From positions 200,616 to 264,615 of the forward strand of contig NW_002476358.1 of the NCBI RefSeq assembly GCF_000189635.1: a stretch of 64,000 nucleotides of DNA, in the 5' to 3' direction. Both the position numbers and the translations under genes were made by a program. Positions within the stretch are counted from its first letter, which is position 1; every line of letters begins with the position of its first letter. The notes beneath the pieces are model-generated. The model ran no database searches, was not told the origin of the DNA, and was given only the letters and a program-made list of their open reading frames with translations. Shown here in pieces: positions 25,279 to 37,434 of this stretch. Source of the DNA: Tetrahymena thermophila SB210 (lineage: Eukaryota > Ciliophora > Oligohymenophorea > Hymenostomatida > Tetrahymenidae).

Positions 25279-25509
25279 GTTAGTTATTTGAAAAAGCTGA
25301 TAAAATAAATCTTAAAATAAAATAATAACTAACTTGTATCACAAAAATATAAATAATTAATAAATAGCAAAAATGAAATATTAAATTAACTTATAATGAT
25401 TTTATATTAGAAATAGTTAATAAATAAAACTAGCCAATAAACATAATTTATTATTATATAAAATCCTTAATAAGTTGGCTTTAAAATATATAAAAATATA
25501 CTTTTATTA

Positions 25510-27506
25510 TCATTTAAATTTCTTAATCAAACAAGAAATTTAGCTATAACTATGCGCAGACCTTTTAGTTACTTGGATTTAATGTAAAATTTTTAGCTAT
25601 TTGAAAGGAAATTATTCCTTATTTATAATAAAATATCAATTATAAATAGAAAATAATGTTATTAATCAATTAACTTTACTCTAAATTCATATGTATATAT
25701 TCTAAGTTTCTGAAATTTATAAAAGATTTTATTAGATAAACTGTCCCATTTTAACCGATTTAGTTATTTCTATTTTTATTAAATTCAGGAATTAATTAAA
25801 AAAATTATCTGAATTAATCTTAAAATACTCTAAATTGAATTCTAGTTTTATTAATTTTTGGCAATTTCTTATCTCGTTCATTAATAATCCAAATCCACTT
25901 TATGTTATGTTATTAAACCTAATTATATTTAAAACATAACTTTACAAATCTGTTAATAATTAGTATTTACGAAAAATCTAACTAAATCATTTTTAAGTTT
26001 GAGCACCTTGAGAGATTTTGGGCTAATATTGATATTCCAATATCATTTATAAAACATTTTCTTTTAATTAATTTAATAAATTTTAAAAATGAAATATTTA
26101 TTGTAAATTTACGAAAGATTAAGACTTAAAGTAATTAAATTTTCAAGTTTTTGTATTCCTTTACCTAATTCTTCTGCCCCTTATTACCCAATTGAATTAT
26201 TTCTAGCATTATATATTTTTTTAAAATTTAATATTTCTAATTCTAATTATTTTACTAAAGATTAATCCCCAGAGATTTCAATTTATTGCATTTAGATATT
26301 TAGTAAATAAAAGATCTTATTCCCTGAGAAGTTATTTAATTTTAACTATTTTTAAAAAAACTTTATTTTTAACTAAATATTTTATATTATAGATACCATA
26401 AAAGTAAATTTAAAACCTATAAATTTTAACATTCCGACAAATTCTTTCCAAGTTAAGAAATCCCTTCTGAACCTAAATGATTAGCTCTTATTTATAAACC
26501 AAAATACATTTTTTATTTTTATAAATATTTATTTAAACTCTAAACAAAATAAAATACTAAATTTTAAAGTAATATTTTTTATCTAAAAAAATGATATTTT
26601 TAAATAATTAAATTTGAATATTATACTGCAAGTCTATGTTTAGGCAATTTAGTTTAACACAATTTGATAAACTTCTTGCTATAACTTTTATTTCTTCTAT
26701 TCCTATTTTACACCAGCTGAAAAATTATTATAGAAAATCAATGACTAAATTTTAAATACAAAAGAATTAGGTCTAAATTGATTAAATTGCTACACTAAGA
26801 TAACAAATTGCCTATTTTTTTGATACCTTGCATTTCGATGTTAAAATAACTAAAATGTAAAATTAGTTATTTCGTTCAATTAAAATAAAATTTACTGCTT
26901 ATTTATTAGCAAATTTCTCACAAAATTATAGTTACTGTTATTTATCTATTAAAGTAAAATTTATAAGCAAAATAATTATCAATTTTTATTTTAAGTAATG
27001 AATGTGTACCTCTTCTGGCAAAACAATTCTTTCGTACATAGCATCTATGAAAAAAAATAAAAATAAAAATAATTTTTGAAGTAATCCTTTTTTAATTAAT
27101 ACATTTCAAAAAAGTAAATTCATAAATAAGAAATTGATCAACAATGAGTTGCTTTTGAGAATATTAATACTCTATTTAATTTGTTTCTCTGATGAATCTT
27201 AATTCTTAAATCAACAAAAAATTAATTAATAAACAATATGTTAGTGTAATCAAAATTATTACATTAATCTTCAGATTATTTTAAGCTATTAATTTCTGAG
27301 CAAAAAAATTTCAAAATGACATTTTCTTTAATTTTTGAGTTGAAGGAAGTAAAAGTTACAGAATTAAAATCGTTTTCAAAATACTCAAAATATTAATATT
27401 CTTCCTTTAATTGACCCAATCGTTAAATGATATTATAAATGCTTTATTTGTCGATATTACAAAAGCTATTTAGAGCAATTTTCTTTAGCTAATAAGAATT
27501 TTTCAT
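25510..27506 (-). CDS. Leucine-rich-repeat protein, many short exons (approximate model)
   Basis: The minus strand holds at least seven ribonuclease-inhibitor-type LRR units, each in its own short exon: GIKKIGNLLSQCSNLINLDL (about 26840-26765), GIEEIKVIARSLSNCVKLN (26710-26625), GSEGISQLGKNLSECQNLQ (26500-26405), GIRSFIYQISKCNKLKSL (26325-26265), GAEELGKGIQKLENLITL (26210-26110), DIGISILAQNLSRCSNLK (26050-25975) and GFGLLMNEIRNCQKLIKL (25905-25830). A first exon from ATG 27506 reads MKNSYQLKKIALNSF. The last segment ends at TGA 25527 or, in the other phase, at 25510; I could not decide. Introns start GTAAAT/GTATxx just after the LxL of each repeat. Such horseshoe proteins bind other proteins; partner unknown. 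Exon limits are only approximate. Confidence 0.6.
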
Positions 27507-28373
27507 TTTTATGGTTTGCTTTCTCTTAATTTGGAATTTAAATTTCAAAATTTTTTATTCAACTTTTTTATTATTTTCTACTTTTATAAATTATTTATAA
27601 TCAATCATATAGATTTTTTATAACAAATTTAAAAAATCTGCAACAAAGAATATTCTTTTAATATTATAATTTCTTGTTGGGAAATATATATAAATAAAGA
27701 TTAATTTTATTATAGATATTTTTGAAAAAAATATAAATTTTATAGATCAGATAGATAATTATAAAAAAAGATAAATAGACTTCATTATTAAAATGAATTA
27801 TTAAATTAAATAATTGTTATTAAATTTATTAAAGTTTAAATACTGTTATTATTCAAGTTTTTGGTAAAAAACAAGCAAGGGATCAAAATATAATTAAAAT
27901 TTTCTTTGTTTTTTGTTAAATAAATAAATAATTGATGAGAGTAATGAGTGATTGAAGAGATATAGTGTGTAAAATATTTTAAATAAATTTTAGAATAGTT
28001 TTTAATTTAATTATTTTTTTTGAATTATATTGATAATTTTTATTTTCAATAATATTTTATTTATAAAAGTTATTACTTATTTTAAACAATTTATTTGTTT
28101 GAACACTAAAAATAATGGATTATTTATATATCAATAAAGTTTTTACTTATAAATATTACAAATATTTTTGTCAACAATTTATTTTTTATTTGCACCTCAA
28201 AATAAAAAATTGGTTATCGGATGGCTTATCTTTAATCCTAGTTTGGAATGCCAAACACTCCTTAATAATTATTTATTGTAATAAAAAGTGTGGTGTAAAA
28301 TTATTAATTTAGTATTTAGTTGTTACTAAGAAAAAGCATATAAATAAATAAATAAACAAATAGAGTTATAACT
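27507..28373. other. Spacer between divergent genes
   Basis: AT-rich. A 65-codon standard-code frame at 28115-28312 is out of frame with the downstream gene and has no coding character. Short TAAA repeats occur at about 28342-28360. Confidence 0.5.
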
Positions 28374-29399
28374 ATGGCAGATACTCAAAAAAATTTAAGA
28401 CCAATGACAAGCCACTCTTGTGCTACGACTGAAAGATCATAAAAAAAAGTATACAATTAGCTGTGGGACCAAATGATGAGAAAATCTACTGCTGATGGAT
28501 TTCATCACTCAAGACCTCGTAAATTGTCTCCCTTCAGATACTAAACTAATGGAGATTGGAGTATTTTAATGGGTAGAACTTCTCCAGATAACAGATGTGG
28601 ATCTCATATCAAAAGAAACATTACTAATGATACCATGAGAACTTCATTCTATAAAACTGATTAATTTTTATCACCTGATAAAATAGGTTACAATGCTAAA
28701 ACTAACGATGGATAATTTAGAGTGATTAAAGTCAATAAAAATCTATGGCAAAGTGATGTGCTTAACTAAAAGCAAATCGATGTGTAGCCATAATAAAAAA
28801 ATAAATATTTTCATCAGACTTTAAGGACAGAGTAAAGTAATGGTTTCCAAGAGCAAACTAATTTATCATAAACAAAGGGGGCTACATATATTAGAAAAGA
28901 TCACTATAACAAATATGTAGCCACAAATTAAAATCGTTATCATGGAGGGGAAGGATATTTACACTAGAAGAGGGATTCTAAATAAATGGTAAAGCTAATA
29001 AATCAAGAGGAGCAAAGGTAGCTCAGCTAAACAAGAGAAGAATAAAGAACTAGAAATTAAAATCTAAGTTATACAAATGCTTTTGAGGATTACAAAAAGC
29101 GTATAGATGATAAAACCTCTTTTATTAATATTCAGATTAATAATGATAAATTACTAAATAATACCTTCTAATTTACTTAAACATCTCCAAAGAATAATAA
29201 TATGGATGAAAGAGGAAGATAAACAAGTTTAGGATTCACAAGAACTACTGATTCTTAAGGATTTAACATGGAAAAGTTAGAAAAAAAATACAATGAACCA
29301 TTTAATCAAAAAGTTTAATAAAGAAGTGGTAGAAAAATGCCTTAATACATGAAGGATCTTTTTGAAAGCAAAAAATTTAAAGACAGTTTATAATATTGA
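28374..29399 (+). CDS. Unknown basic protein (341 aa, single exon)
   Basis: Intronless frame from ATG 28374 to TGA 29397-29399. The protein is rich in Gln, Asn, Lys and Arg, has no signal peptide or membrane helix, and is predicted mostly disordered. The first ~60 residues (HSCATTERSQKKVYNQLWDQ and the following RKSTADGFHHSRPRKLSPF) are less biased and may be the conserved part. No known domain recognised. The length and continuous Gln-coding TAA/TAG make a real gene likely. Confidence 0.75.
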
Positions 29400-30634
29400 G
29401 AATTTTATTTATAAAACGATTAAATTATTTTTTTTAACATTCAAAAATGTTTGATTTCAATCTAGTCAATATAAATATTAAATTAATTTTAATATGAATT
29501 AAACCATCATTTAGAATGGCATCCATTATAAATACAAATTTTGATGACTAATAATCATTAAAAATATCAATTATTTATAATAGCTATATAATGTTTTTAT
29601 ATTTTTACATTAAGTTTATTGAAATTTAAAATTAATTTTTTTTAATTTAAAAATTTATTTTTTAATCAAAGAAAATATTAAAATTGCTATTTTTTAAAAA
29701 ACTAAATTAAATTAATAAAATAAATTTATTGAATTAAGGTATTTGATAAAAATGAATAAAATAAATTATTAATTTTTCTAGGAAAAAATAAAATAAAAAT
29801 ATTTTGTTTTCGTAAATAATGTTTTATTTATTTTTAGTAATTTTCATAATTAAATAAATAAAAAAGTTGATCATAAAATATCATTTTTAAGATATTCATA
29901 ATAAAGGTAAATTAATATAACTTTCAGAATAGTAATGATTATTTTGTCTTTGGCATCACTACCAATATTTTATATTTTATCTTTTTATAGCAGTTTGATT
30001 TGATTTTAATAAAATTTGACCGTTGTTGCAATTTGATTGATTGAATTGGGTTGTTTTAATCATTCAAAAATCAATTATTTTTAAATTGATATAAATTCAT
30101 TTAAAAAATATGAGATAAAATGAGAGACTAATTGTATGTTAGAATGAATGATATATATTAATTAATTAAAGAGTATTTAACTTAGAGAAAATCAAATTTG
30201 AATTATGACAAAAGAATCAATGATATTTAAAGCATTTATTAAACTATATTTTGAAATTTAGGAGTGTTTTGATAATAGTTTAAGATACTGCTAATTTATT
30301 AATTTAATATTACCTTTCATTGAAATTTGTTAGATTTTACAATAAATAATCAAACAAAACTTTTATTTATTTTATAGTAATCAAACAATTTCATAATATT
30401 ATTTTCTCTCTAAAAAGAACACTTCTTTATTTAAATCAAAGCAGTTTTTAAAATAGTGTGGTATAGAGAGAGTTTTAGACTAGGCACTCATAGGAAATCA
30501 TATCAAACAGATATTATAGACCATATTTAATCTTAAATAAAAAGAAATTTACCAATAGCACTTTTTGATAAAATATTAAAGCGTAGCTCAGACTACATTA
30601 TTAATTTTATTTTCTCTACTTTTTAAATCATATC
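29400..30634. other. AT-rich intergenic region
   Basis: About 1.2 kb, mostly featureless. It contains one short frame (30120-30254, listed separately), and a less AT-rich stretch at about 30440-30530 just before the large Asn/Gln-rich gene that may be its leader. Confidence 0.45.
30120..30254 (+). CDS. Possible small ORF (44 aa)
   Basis: ATG 30120 to TGA 30252-30254, reading MRDQLYVRMNDIYQLIKEYL and a Lys/Asn/Arg-rich remainder. Composition resembles coding sequence and it could form an amphipathic helix, but a frame this short arises readily by chance when TGA is the only stop. It may also be an exon or upstream ORF of the next gene. Confidence 0.2.
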
Positions 30635-33600
30635 ATGAGCGAAAATCCTACTGCCAGGTTTGCTCCAAGCGCAACTTGCTATGAACTATATGAAAATTTT
30701 TAAATAGAGTTATAAGAATTAAAAAAACAGATAAGTACTAAAGATACTATTGAACAATTACCATAAGGCGAGACTTAAAAAATAGTAGAAAGCTCATCCA
30801 ACATAGCAGGATATAAAAATATAAAGGAGCTTGTTCTTAGTAAAATTGATCTTGTTTCTGATATTATGGAAAATATGTTTACAAAATTAACTAACCTAAT
30901 GAATGATGCTTCTAAAGATAAGGATGTGTACTCTCTCAAGTAAAAAGTAGAAGAGTAAAATGAAATTATTTTTTAGCTTAAGGAAGAAGGAGTTTAGATA
31001 CGAACTCAGCTGGGACAACAAAAAGCAAGTCACAAGCTAAAGAAAAAATAATTAAAGAATCAAATAGCTTAATTAAATAGTGACTTAAATGAGTAAAGAT
31101 CTTTGATTCAAAATTTTTAGGAGGAAGTATTAGGATTAGAAAAAAGGAAAGTCAATAGGTTAGAGAAATGGTTTGTTAGACTTCTTGAAAAAATAGAACT
31201 AGATCTTGTAGAGCAATAAAACCAAAAGTTAATTGCAGTTATTGAAAAGGTAAGAAATTCTCGTAAAAATAAACCATGGAAGCGCATTCTTTGTGAAAAT
31301 ATTTTAGGAAATCCCATGTAAAATAATTTACTTACTTGCAGAGGGATTAAAAGCAGTACTTATTCAAGTTAAATTAATAAAGGAGAGGAGCAATAAGCTC
31401 TGTAGTCAGATGTAATTGTAAGTAATTTAAATGATTAGGGAGTAATGTACTCTGATTTTGACGATGAAGATTTTAGTAATTTAGGGACTAATAATGCTCC
31501 ATTTTCTGAATTAAAGCCTTAGTCATTCGACAAGAGCATAAATTAAGCATTTATATTTTCAGATGGTAGAAATTCTGATGCCTCAAATAAAATTATATCA
31601 AACGAAAATACCTCAAATCAATTAATCCCTAGCAATTTACCTTTTATTTTTAAAGAATCAGATTCTGCCACCACCAAGGAATAGATGGATAATCCTTAAA
31701 ATAACTTTAACATTTTGAATTTAGCATAACTGGATTCTGAAAAGGTCAATAATTTCCTGAAACTCAATAAACTTGACTTATCAGTCTCGTAATTAGAATA
31801 AGAAGTACTAAATCTATTTTAAAAAACAGGTAATTTTATAAATAATTTAAAAATAATAATAATTCATTTAAATTAAAAAAATAGATAGAAGCACTACAAA
31901 TACCCACCTCAATTTAAAAGATGTTTAGTTAGAGGATATTCTAAACGTTACTTAGCAAAATAACTCAATAAGCTTAGAATTGGATTTTAATAAAGAATGC
32001 AAGATGAACAATACAAGTAAATAAGCTAATAACAATAACAATAGTTTAGAAAGATTATTGAATAGTTTTTCAAATAGTCTTTCTAAGAAGCTTAGCCAAA
32101 AAATGAAGATTAAAGAGCTTAAAGATAACTTTCCACAAGAACTCTCTCCTATTTCTAGTGCTCAAGGCAAGAGCTAAAATAATTCAATAAATTTAAACTT
32201 TACAAGTGTAGAATAGCAACATGGATTTAAGAATAACATGATATTCAATTCTATTATCACTTCTGCATCAAATATACTACATGCTAACAACAACAATAAT
32301 AATAATAATCTCAGCAACATAAATAATTCTAATATTTTGAATAATAATATGAGTATAATTTAAAGTAATAGTAATCTACTACTTAGTTTTATTAAAGGAG
32401 GAAATAAGTAAGAGAATCGCAAATTTTATAATAATACTATGAGTAATAATACTGATCTTTTTATCCTAAAAGAAATTGCTGATAGTGAAAGCAAGGAAGA
32501 TGCCGATAAAGATATTCTATAAATGCTTAGTGCTAGCGTAAATACATTTAACACTACAAAAAATATACAAGAATTTGAGAAAAAGTTGGCTTAGAACGGT
32601 TAACCATGTTAGTAATAAGCCTCTGTTAATGCGCAGTAATAAATAAATATTAATCAATAAAGTTCAAAAAAATCAACAAATTTATAGAATAATAATAATA
32701 ATAATAACAATAACAATAATAGCAGTCATTTATAACCTAAATGCACATATGAAAGTTTGCAATGCATTCTTCAAAACATTAAAATAGAAGATTAGTAGGA
32801 AAACTTTTAAGATTCAAGTTAAGATTTATCAAAAGAGGAGAATAGATTGAATTAAGCTATTTTTCAAACTGATAAAAGTGTAAGTTTGCAATCATCATTT
32901 AATTTAAATGATGAAAATATTTAATCAAATGTGAATTTAAAGTCTAATAACTAAGAAAATAATAAATTTGACAAAATCAGCAATGATAAAAATATATTCA
33001 ACAGCAGCTTTATGATGAATTCTTCTCAAATAAATAATCAAACTTACTAGTAAGATAAAAAGAGCCAAGATTCATGTTCGATTTTAGCAGATTTGCAGTT
33101 TGAGTAGAGACAAAGTAAGTACAGCAATAGTTTTACAAATATTAATGACAGCAAGAATAGCAACAATAAAAATTTCCATAAAAAAAGTGTTTCTTAAAAT
33201 ATCCCAAAATTAGATCTCAGTGGAATAAGCATTTAAAATAACAATAATAATAATTACAATGCCACTAATATACATAGTAATATTAATTTTAACAATTCTA
33301 TGATACTAAATGATTAAATTTCAGAATCTCCAATTCAAACAGAGAAAAATCAAACAACAAAAAATCTTAGATATGAAGAAGAGTAAACTGAAAGAAAAAA
33401 TAATAAAGTTTAGTAGGAGTCAAGCTTGAAGGGGTAAAATGATTTGCAATAAAATTAATAAGATAGATTTGATATCAAAAGGAATAAAAATTAATTGCTA
33501 TTGCATGACTCTCCTTCATCTTTTAATAGCTAGTTTGATTTCAAATGCGATGCAAATAATAGCTTTTTAACTGATAAATAAAATATTGAATAATAATAAA

Positions 33601-36563
33601 TGAAAAATAACATGTTGATTAGTGATTTTAGTGACATAAATATTTCAAATTCAAAGATGCCATAATAAAAAGAACAAATATTAGAAAAGGATTAAGATGA
33701 AAAAATATTCCAAAAACAAAATCATTAAAATTTAGCTTTATTATAAATTAATTAAAATTGTAAAATCAGTTCTTAATAAAATCTACAATTTTACAAATAA
33801 GATTGCTTGTAATCAAATTAAAATGGTTTTGAGAAGTTTAATGGTAATGTTGCTCATAATCTGTAAGATGTAAAATTAAAGCAAAATCAAAGCAAATAAG
33901 GGTTATTTATTGACTCTTTTAATGAACTTTTTAACACATAAAACAATATTCATACTTAAGTTGAATCTCCAAAAGTAGCTTTTGATACTTTTAACAATTC
34001 TTTGGCTCCAAATCATGACGATTATAGTAATATTAAATAGGAGATAACAAACTACCCAACAATAGAAGATAACTAAATTAGTGATTAGAAACTAATTTAC
34101 TCTGAAAATATTCTTGGTAATTTTTTAGATATTCAAAAAAGAAATTTATACTAGACAGACTATCAAGTTTAAGTGAAATCAAATACTCCTAAGAATATCA
34201 GTTAACCTGATAGTAGTTTCTTAAAAAATAATTAGACTACAGATAAGCCATTCATAGCTAATAAAAATGATGATTTATTCTTTAAATTAAAAACTTAAAT
34301 TTAATCTGTCTAAAACGAAAATTAGTAGAATTTAGAGAGCTTAGCATAAAAATATACATAATTATCAAAGCCAAATAAATAGTAAGCCATATAAAATATT
34401 TAGAATAATTCAAATAAAATTCAAAGTAGTTATAACTCAGAATTGCAAGCAGGTAAAAATTAAGTGCAACAATAAATTGAAAGCAAATAGGTTCAAGACT
34501 TAATATTACAAAAAAATGTTTAAAGCTTATTTAGTAGGAAAAGAGTAATATCAGATCATGAAAAAGTAAAGAAAGACTTTGAATAAGTTTTAAATGAAAA
34601 TACTACAAAATAAAAAAATATAGATCCTATCTTAAGCTTACAATAAAATGTAAAAAATAACAAACTACATTATTAACAAAATTCTTATTAGTAAAATACA
34701 AATAAGTAGAGTTGTGATAAATCTAAATAAGCAGACTAATAAGAATGTTATTTTATCGATAATAGAGATGTGATAGGAGTAAATTAGGACTTACATAGAG
34801 TCGAAATTGATGATATCTATTAAAACTCAAATAATAACACATTTTAATAAGATAAATAAGTATAATAGTAACAAGAATAGAGTTAAATGGTTTAGAATTG
34901 TGTAGATCACATACAAATTTAAAATGCTGAATAAAGGAAAAGAGCAACAACAACTGATGATGGTGCTTAAAATATTAAATTTTAAAATGATGATACCAAT
35001 AAATTGAAGAAATAAATTGCTTATTTTACTTAAAAGAAAATGATTGAAAATGAATAGAAAATGAATAAAAGTTTACTTTAAGAGGAGAAAAAGGACAGTA
35101 ACTCTAAAAAATATAATAACGATAACAATAATAGCAGTAAAGAATATTAAAATTATGAGCACTTTAAGCAAATTCAATAAGAAAATAACATTTAGCAAGA
35201 ATTTAAGAAAAAAGAAAATGACTTTTATGTACCTCAGCAATATTATTTACCATAAAAATAGTAAAAAATTTTGTAAAATAAGTAATTAGGAATAAATAAA
35301 TCAATGGAACATTGTGTAAATAATGGAGTAAAAATTAATAAATTTAAATAAGATAATTTAACTCCATCTAATAATAGCGGTTCGAATTATTTTTTGAGCA
35401 CAAAATCACAATTAAATAGGATTGAGTAAAGCAAAAAACTACATATGAAATAGTTATCTAATAATTTCTAAGCAGGAAATGCTAACAATGTGAATAATTC
35501 TTTCACAGTTCCCTCCTAATATCAATAAATTAATTCATCATAAATTTAATACAAAGATAATGAAATGTATAATGTTATGAACAAAGTCTAAGGGATTAAG
35601 GAAGAATAAATGTATAGTTGTAATATTATACCATATCTAAGCGAATTCAACAATTAAAAGCAAATCTTTTAAAGCAAGAATAAGCACGGTATAATTGAAA
35701 ATAATAACAGTAACAATAACTAAGAATTAAGAGTAAACCAAACTAACATTTCTTTTGAAGGTTCTAACAACTAAGATGCTATCAAAAAGATAACTGCAAA
35801 TATAATTGAAAAGAAAAAGCCTATGAGAGCAACTCCTATAAACTAACCAATTATGGATTTATCTACAGTAAATAATCCACCTGAATTTTAAACTATAAAA
35901 TGCCAACCATTATCAACTCCTAATGTTCCAATTCGACATACAAATTTCAACAATAAAACTAAAATAGTCCACATCAGATAAGTAGACAGTAATTTAAAAA
36001 ATGATTAAAAAAAATTGTTAATTAACTAACAAAGCTCTCCAAAGAATATTTTCTCATATAATAATAAAGAGAATATTACTGACATGAATATATAAATTGA
36101 TAAAATTGCTTTTGACCATTCGTATGTTGATTATAGCGTTAATTTATAAGGAATATCTCCCTCTTAGATTTAATGCAAGCCTTCATCTAACTCTGGTTAA
36201 AAAAGATGTATAAATGAAAATAATAATATCTCTTAAAATATCCTTTAAGACTAAACCAATACAATCCAAAATCTTAGTTAGCAATACAAAGTTGTTTCTA
36301 AAAAATAATAATAGTAGAATAATATAAATATATAACCTTTATAACAAAAAAATTAGCAAATTTCAGCTACTATGAGACATCCTTCTAGGAAAAAAAATCT
36401 ATCTACATCAAATGCATCTGGTTTGATTAATTAACAACCGAACATAATGAAAAATTAATAGAACTATAGAACATTAAATCATCAATAACTTGAAGAATAC
36501 GAGAAACTAATAAAATAAGAACTTAAATCTCAATTTGTAAAGCAATACCAAAATAATAAATGA
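30635..36563 (+). CDS. Giant Asn/Gln-rich low-complexity protein with N-terminal coiled coil (1957 aa, two exons)
   Basis: Exons 30635-31829 and 31885-36563, one 55-nt intron, ending TGA 36561-36563. Residues ~1-230 are ordinary sequence: an acidic start, then coiled coil (EEQNEIIFQLKEEGVQIRTQ ... LGLEKRKVNRLEKWFVRLLE), then a basic patch KPWKRILCENILGNPM. The following ~1700 residues are dominated by Asn, Gln, Ser, Lys and Asp, with runs of AAT/AAC (e.g. about 32280-32300, 32690-32725) and no transmembrane segment or known domain. The frame is kept for 4.7 kb with only TAA/TAG as would-be stops, which is strong evidence both for expression and for the ciliate code. The final ~25 residues (YEKLIKQELKSQF...) again look helical. 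A prion-like or condensate scaffold is possible, but this is inference from composition only. Confidence 0.85.
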
Positions 36564-37434
36564 CCTGTAGGATCAAAAAGAATAAGAACAAAAATTAATA
36601 ATAAATTATATTATAAATAAATAAAAAATATATAAATTATATATTATCAAGTTTATCTTACAATTTTAAAGATTTCAAATTGAATTAAATTAAATAAATA
36701 AATATAAACTAAATTTTTGTATCTACTACATTGATTACTTACCTATAAAATATATTATTATTTAAAAATATTAATAATTTTTTGCAATAAATTAAAATAT
36801 TTCAAAAATAAATCTTTTATTCTGATTTGTTTAAAACTTCAAAAATTAGGGAAATAGTTTAATGAATAAATGCTTTTTAATAAGGTAATAAAAAATATTT
36901 AAAAAAAGAATTTTGAATAAATTCTAATATTTATTTTAAAAAGTTTAAAAATTAAAAATAAATATGTTCAAAATTAAAAAAATCTGTTGGATTTATGTTC
37001 AATATCTTAAATAAATTTCTTTCGATATTTAATACTTTTAAGTAAAAATAAAACGAAATTTATTAATCAATAAAAAGATAGCTAATAATAAAATGATAAA
37101 ATTAACAAGCTACTTTTATTTAAGTGGGCATTTATATGAAATTTAAGATAAACTAATAAATGTTTTTGATTAAAAATGATATAAACATAATATAAATTTC
37201 ATATATCTATACTGATATTTTAATGATATACCTATTCATGTAGTACTTTAAATTGAATTTTTATAAAACAAATTACAATAAATTGCTTTTCTCAATATTT
37301 AATAAATTATATCACAACATTTATATTGAATGAATTAATTACAGAATAAAAGTAACCAACATTCATCACATTTAACTTCTAAAAATAAATAAATATAAAT
37401 AAATAAAGAATTTTGCTTAATAAAATAATTACTT
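36564..37434. other. AT-rich spacer between convergent genes
   Basis: Nothing coding on either strand and no RNA gene or repeat array found. Confidence 0.55.

Noticed and set aside
28115..28312. 65-codon frame upstream of the 341-aa gene
   Set aside because: Composition of translated spacer and out of phase with the real gene.
35370..35392. B-box-like GGTTCGAATT
   Set aside because: Lies inside the large Asn/Gln-rich coding exon and has no A box or tRNA fold around it.
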